Assembly: GCA_033816765.1 (NCBI GenBank)
Contig: CM066289.1
Coordinates: 2,480,001-2,544,000, forward strand
DNA length: 64,000 nucleotides
Source of the DNA: Nothopassalora personata
Taxonomy: Eukaryota > Ascomycota > Dothideomycetes > Mycosphaerellales > Mycosphaerellaceae
Direction of reading: 5' to 3'
The notes below the pieces were generated by a model that did not search any database, had not been told where the DNA came from, and saw nothing but the letters and a program-made list of their open reading frames with translations. Position numbers and translations under genes: made by a program. Positions 63,991-64,000 of the stretch are shown piece after piece (position 1 is the first letter of the stretch; each line of letters begins with the position of its first letter).

Positions 63991-64000
63991 GTCTACCTGG

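Overview
The window is from the nuclear genome of a filamentous ascomycete (Pezizomycotina). The evidence is short 50-150 bp GT-AG introns, fungal-specific gene families (GH72 glucanosyltransferase, proteinase K-like subtilase, PARP-E2 fusion), and blocks of transposon DNA in which CpA/TpG has been almost wholly converted to TpA while CpG is kept, the signature of repeat-induced point mutation (RIP). A dothideomycete is my guess; it rests on general appearance only.

Layout. (1) 1-5002: gene-sparse flank with one long pseudokinase-like gene. (2) 5003-41578: a 36.6 kb transposon island bounded by inverted arms that carry 8-bp minisatellites. Inside is a stack of nested LTR retrotransposons. Element A (5617-36490, + strand, RIP-degraded chromovirus) is split by element B (12756-34267, - strand, RIP-degraded chromovirus, TSD CTAGC). 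A also carries element C (6586-8986, gag-only, TSD TTACG). B carries element D (13963-20976, TSD CTAGC) and element E (24181-31568). A abuts a truncated, RIP-degraded gag-protease remnant F (36491 to about 40150). C, D and E are not RIP-mutated and their paired LTRs are identical over the shared length, so they are young. (3) 41579-64000: a normal genic region with a GH72 enzyme, NOP58, an Arp10-like protein, a small secreted protein, a secreted subtilase, a COG7-like protein, a PARP/ubiquitin-E2 fusion, a Baeyer-Villiger monooxygenase pseudogene with a MITE-like insertion, a transcription-factor fragment and a SIMPL-domain protein.

The most interesting system is the C/D retrotransposon pair. 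Both carry, on the strand opposite gag/pol and just inside the 3' LTR, an intact gene for a 186-187 aa protein with a C-X2-C-X6-C-X8-C-X2-C-X7-C (Zn2Cys6-like) cluster followed by a coiled coil. The gag-only element C has lost all of pol but kept gag and this antisense gene. A short hairpin with compensatory changes precedes the antisense gene in both. D also holds a complete Pol III unit (tRNA-like sequence with A box, B box and T4 terminator) between pol and the antisense gene.

A further shared property is self-priming: in A, B, C, D and E the sequence next to the 5' LTR is complementary over 8-10 nt to a site inside that element's own LTR, with a different sequence each time. D and E also carry GGGAAAA/GGGAAAC -1 frameshift heptamers just before the gag stop, with pol in the -1 frame.
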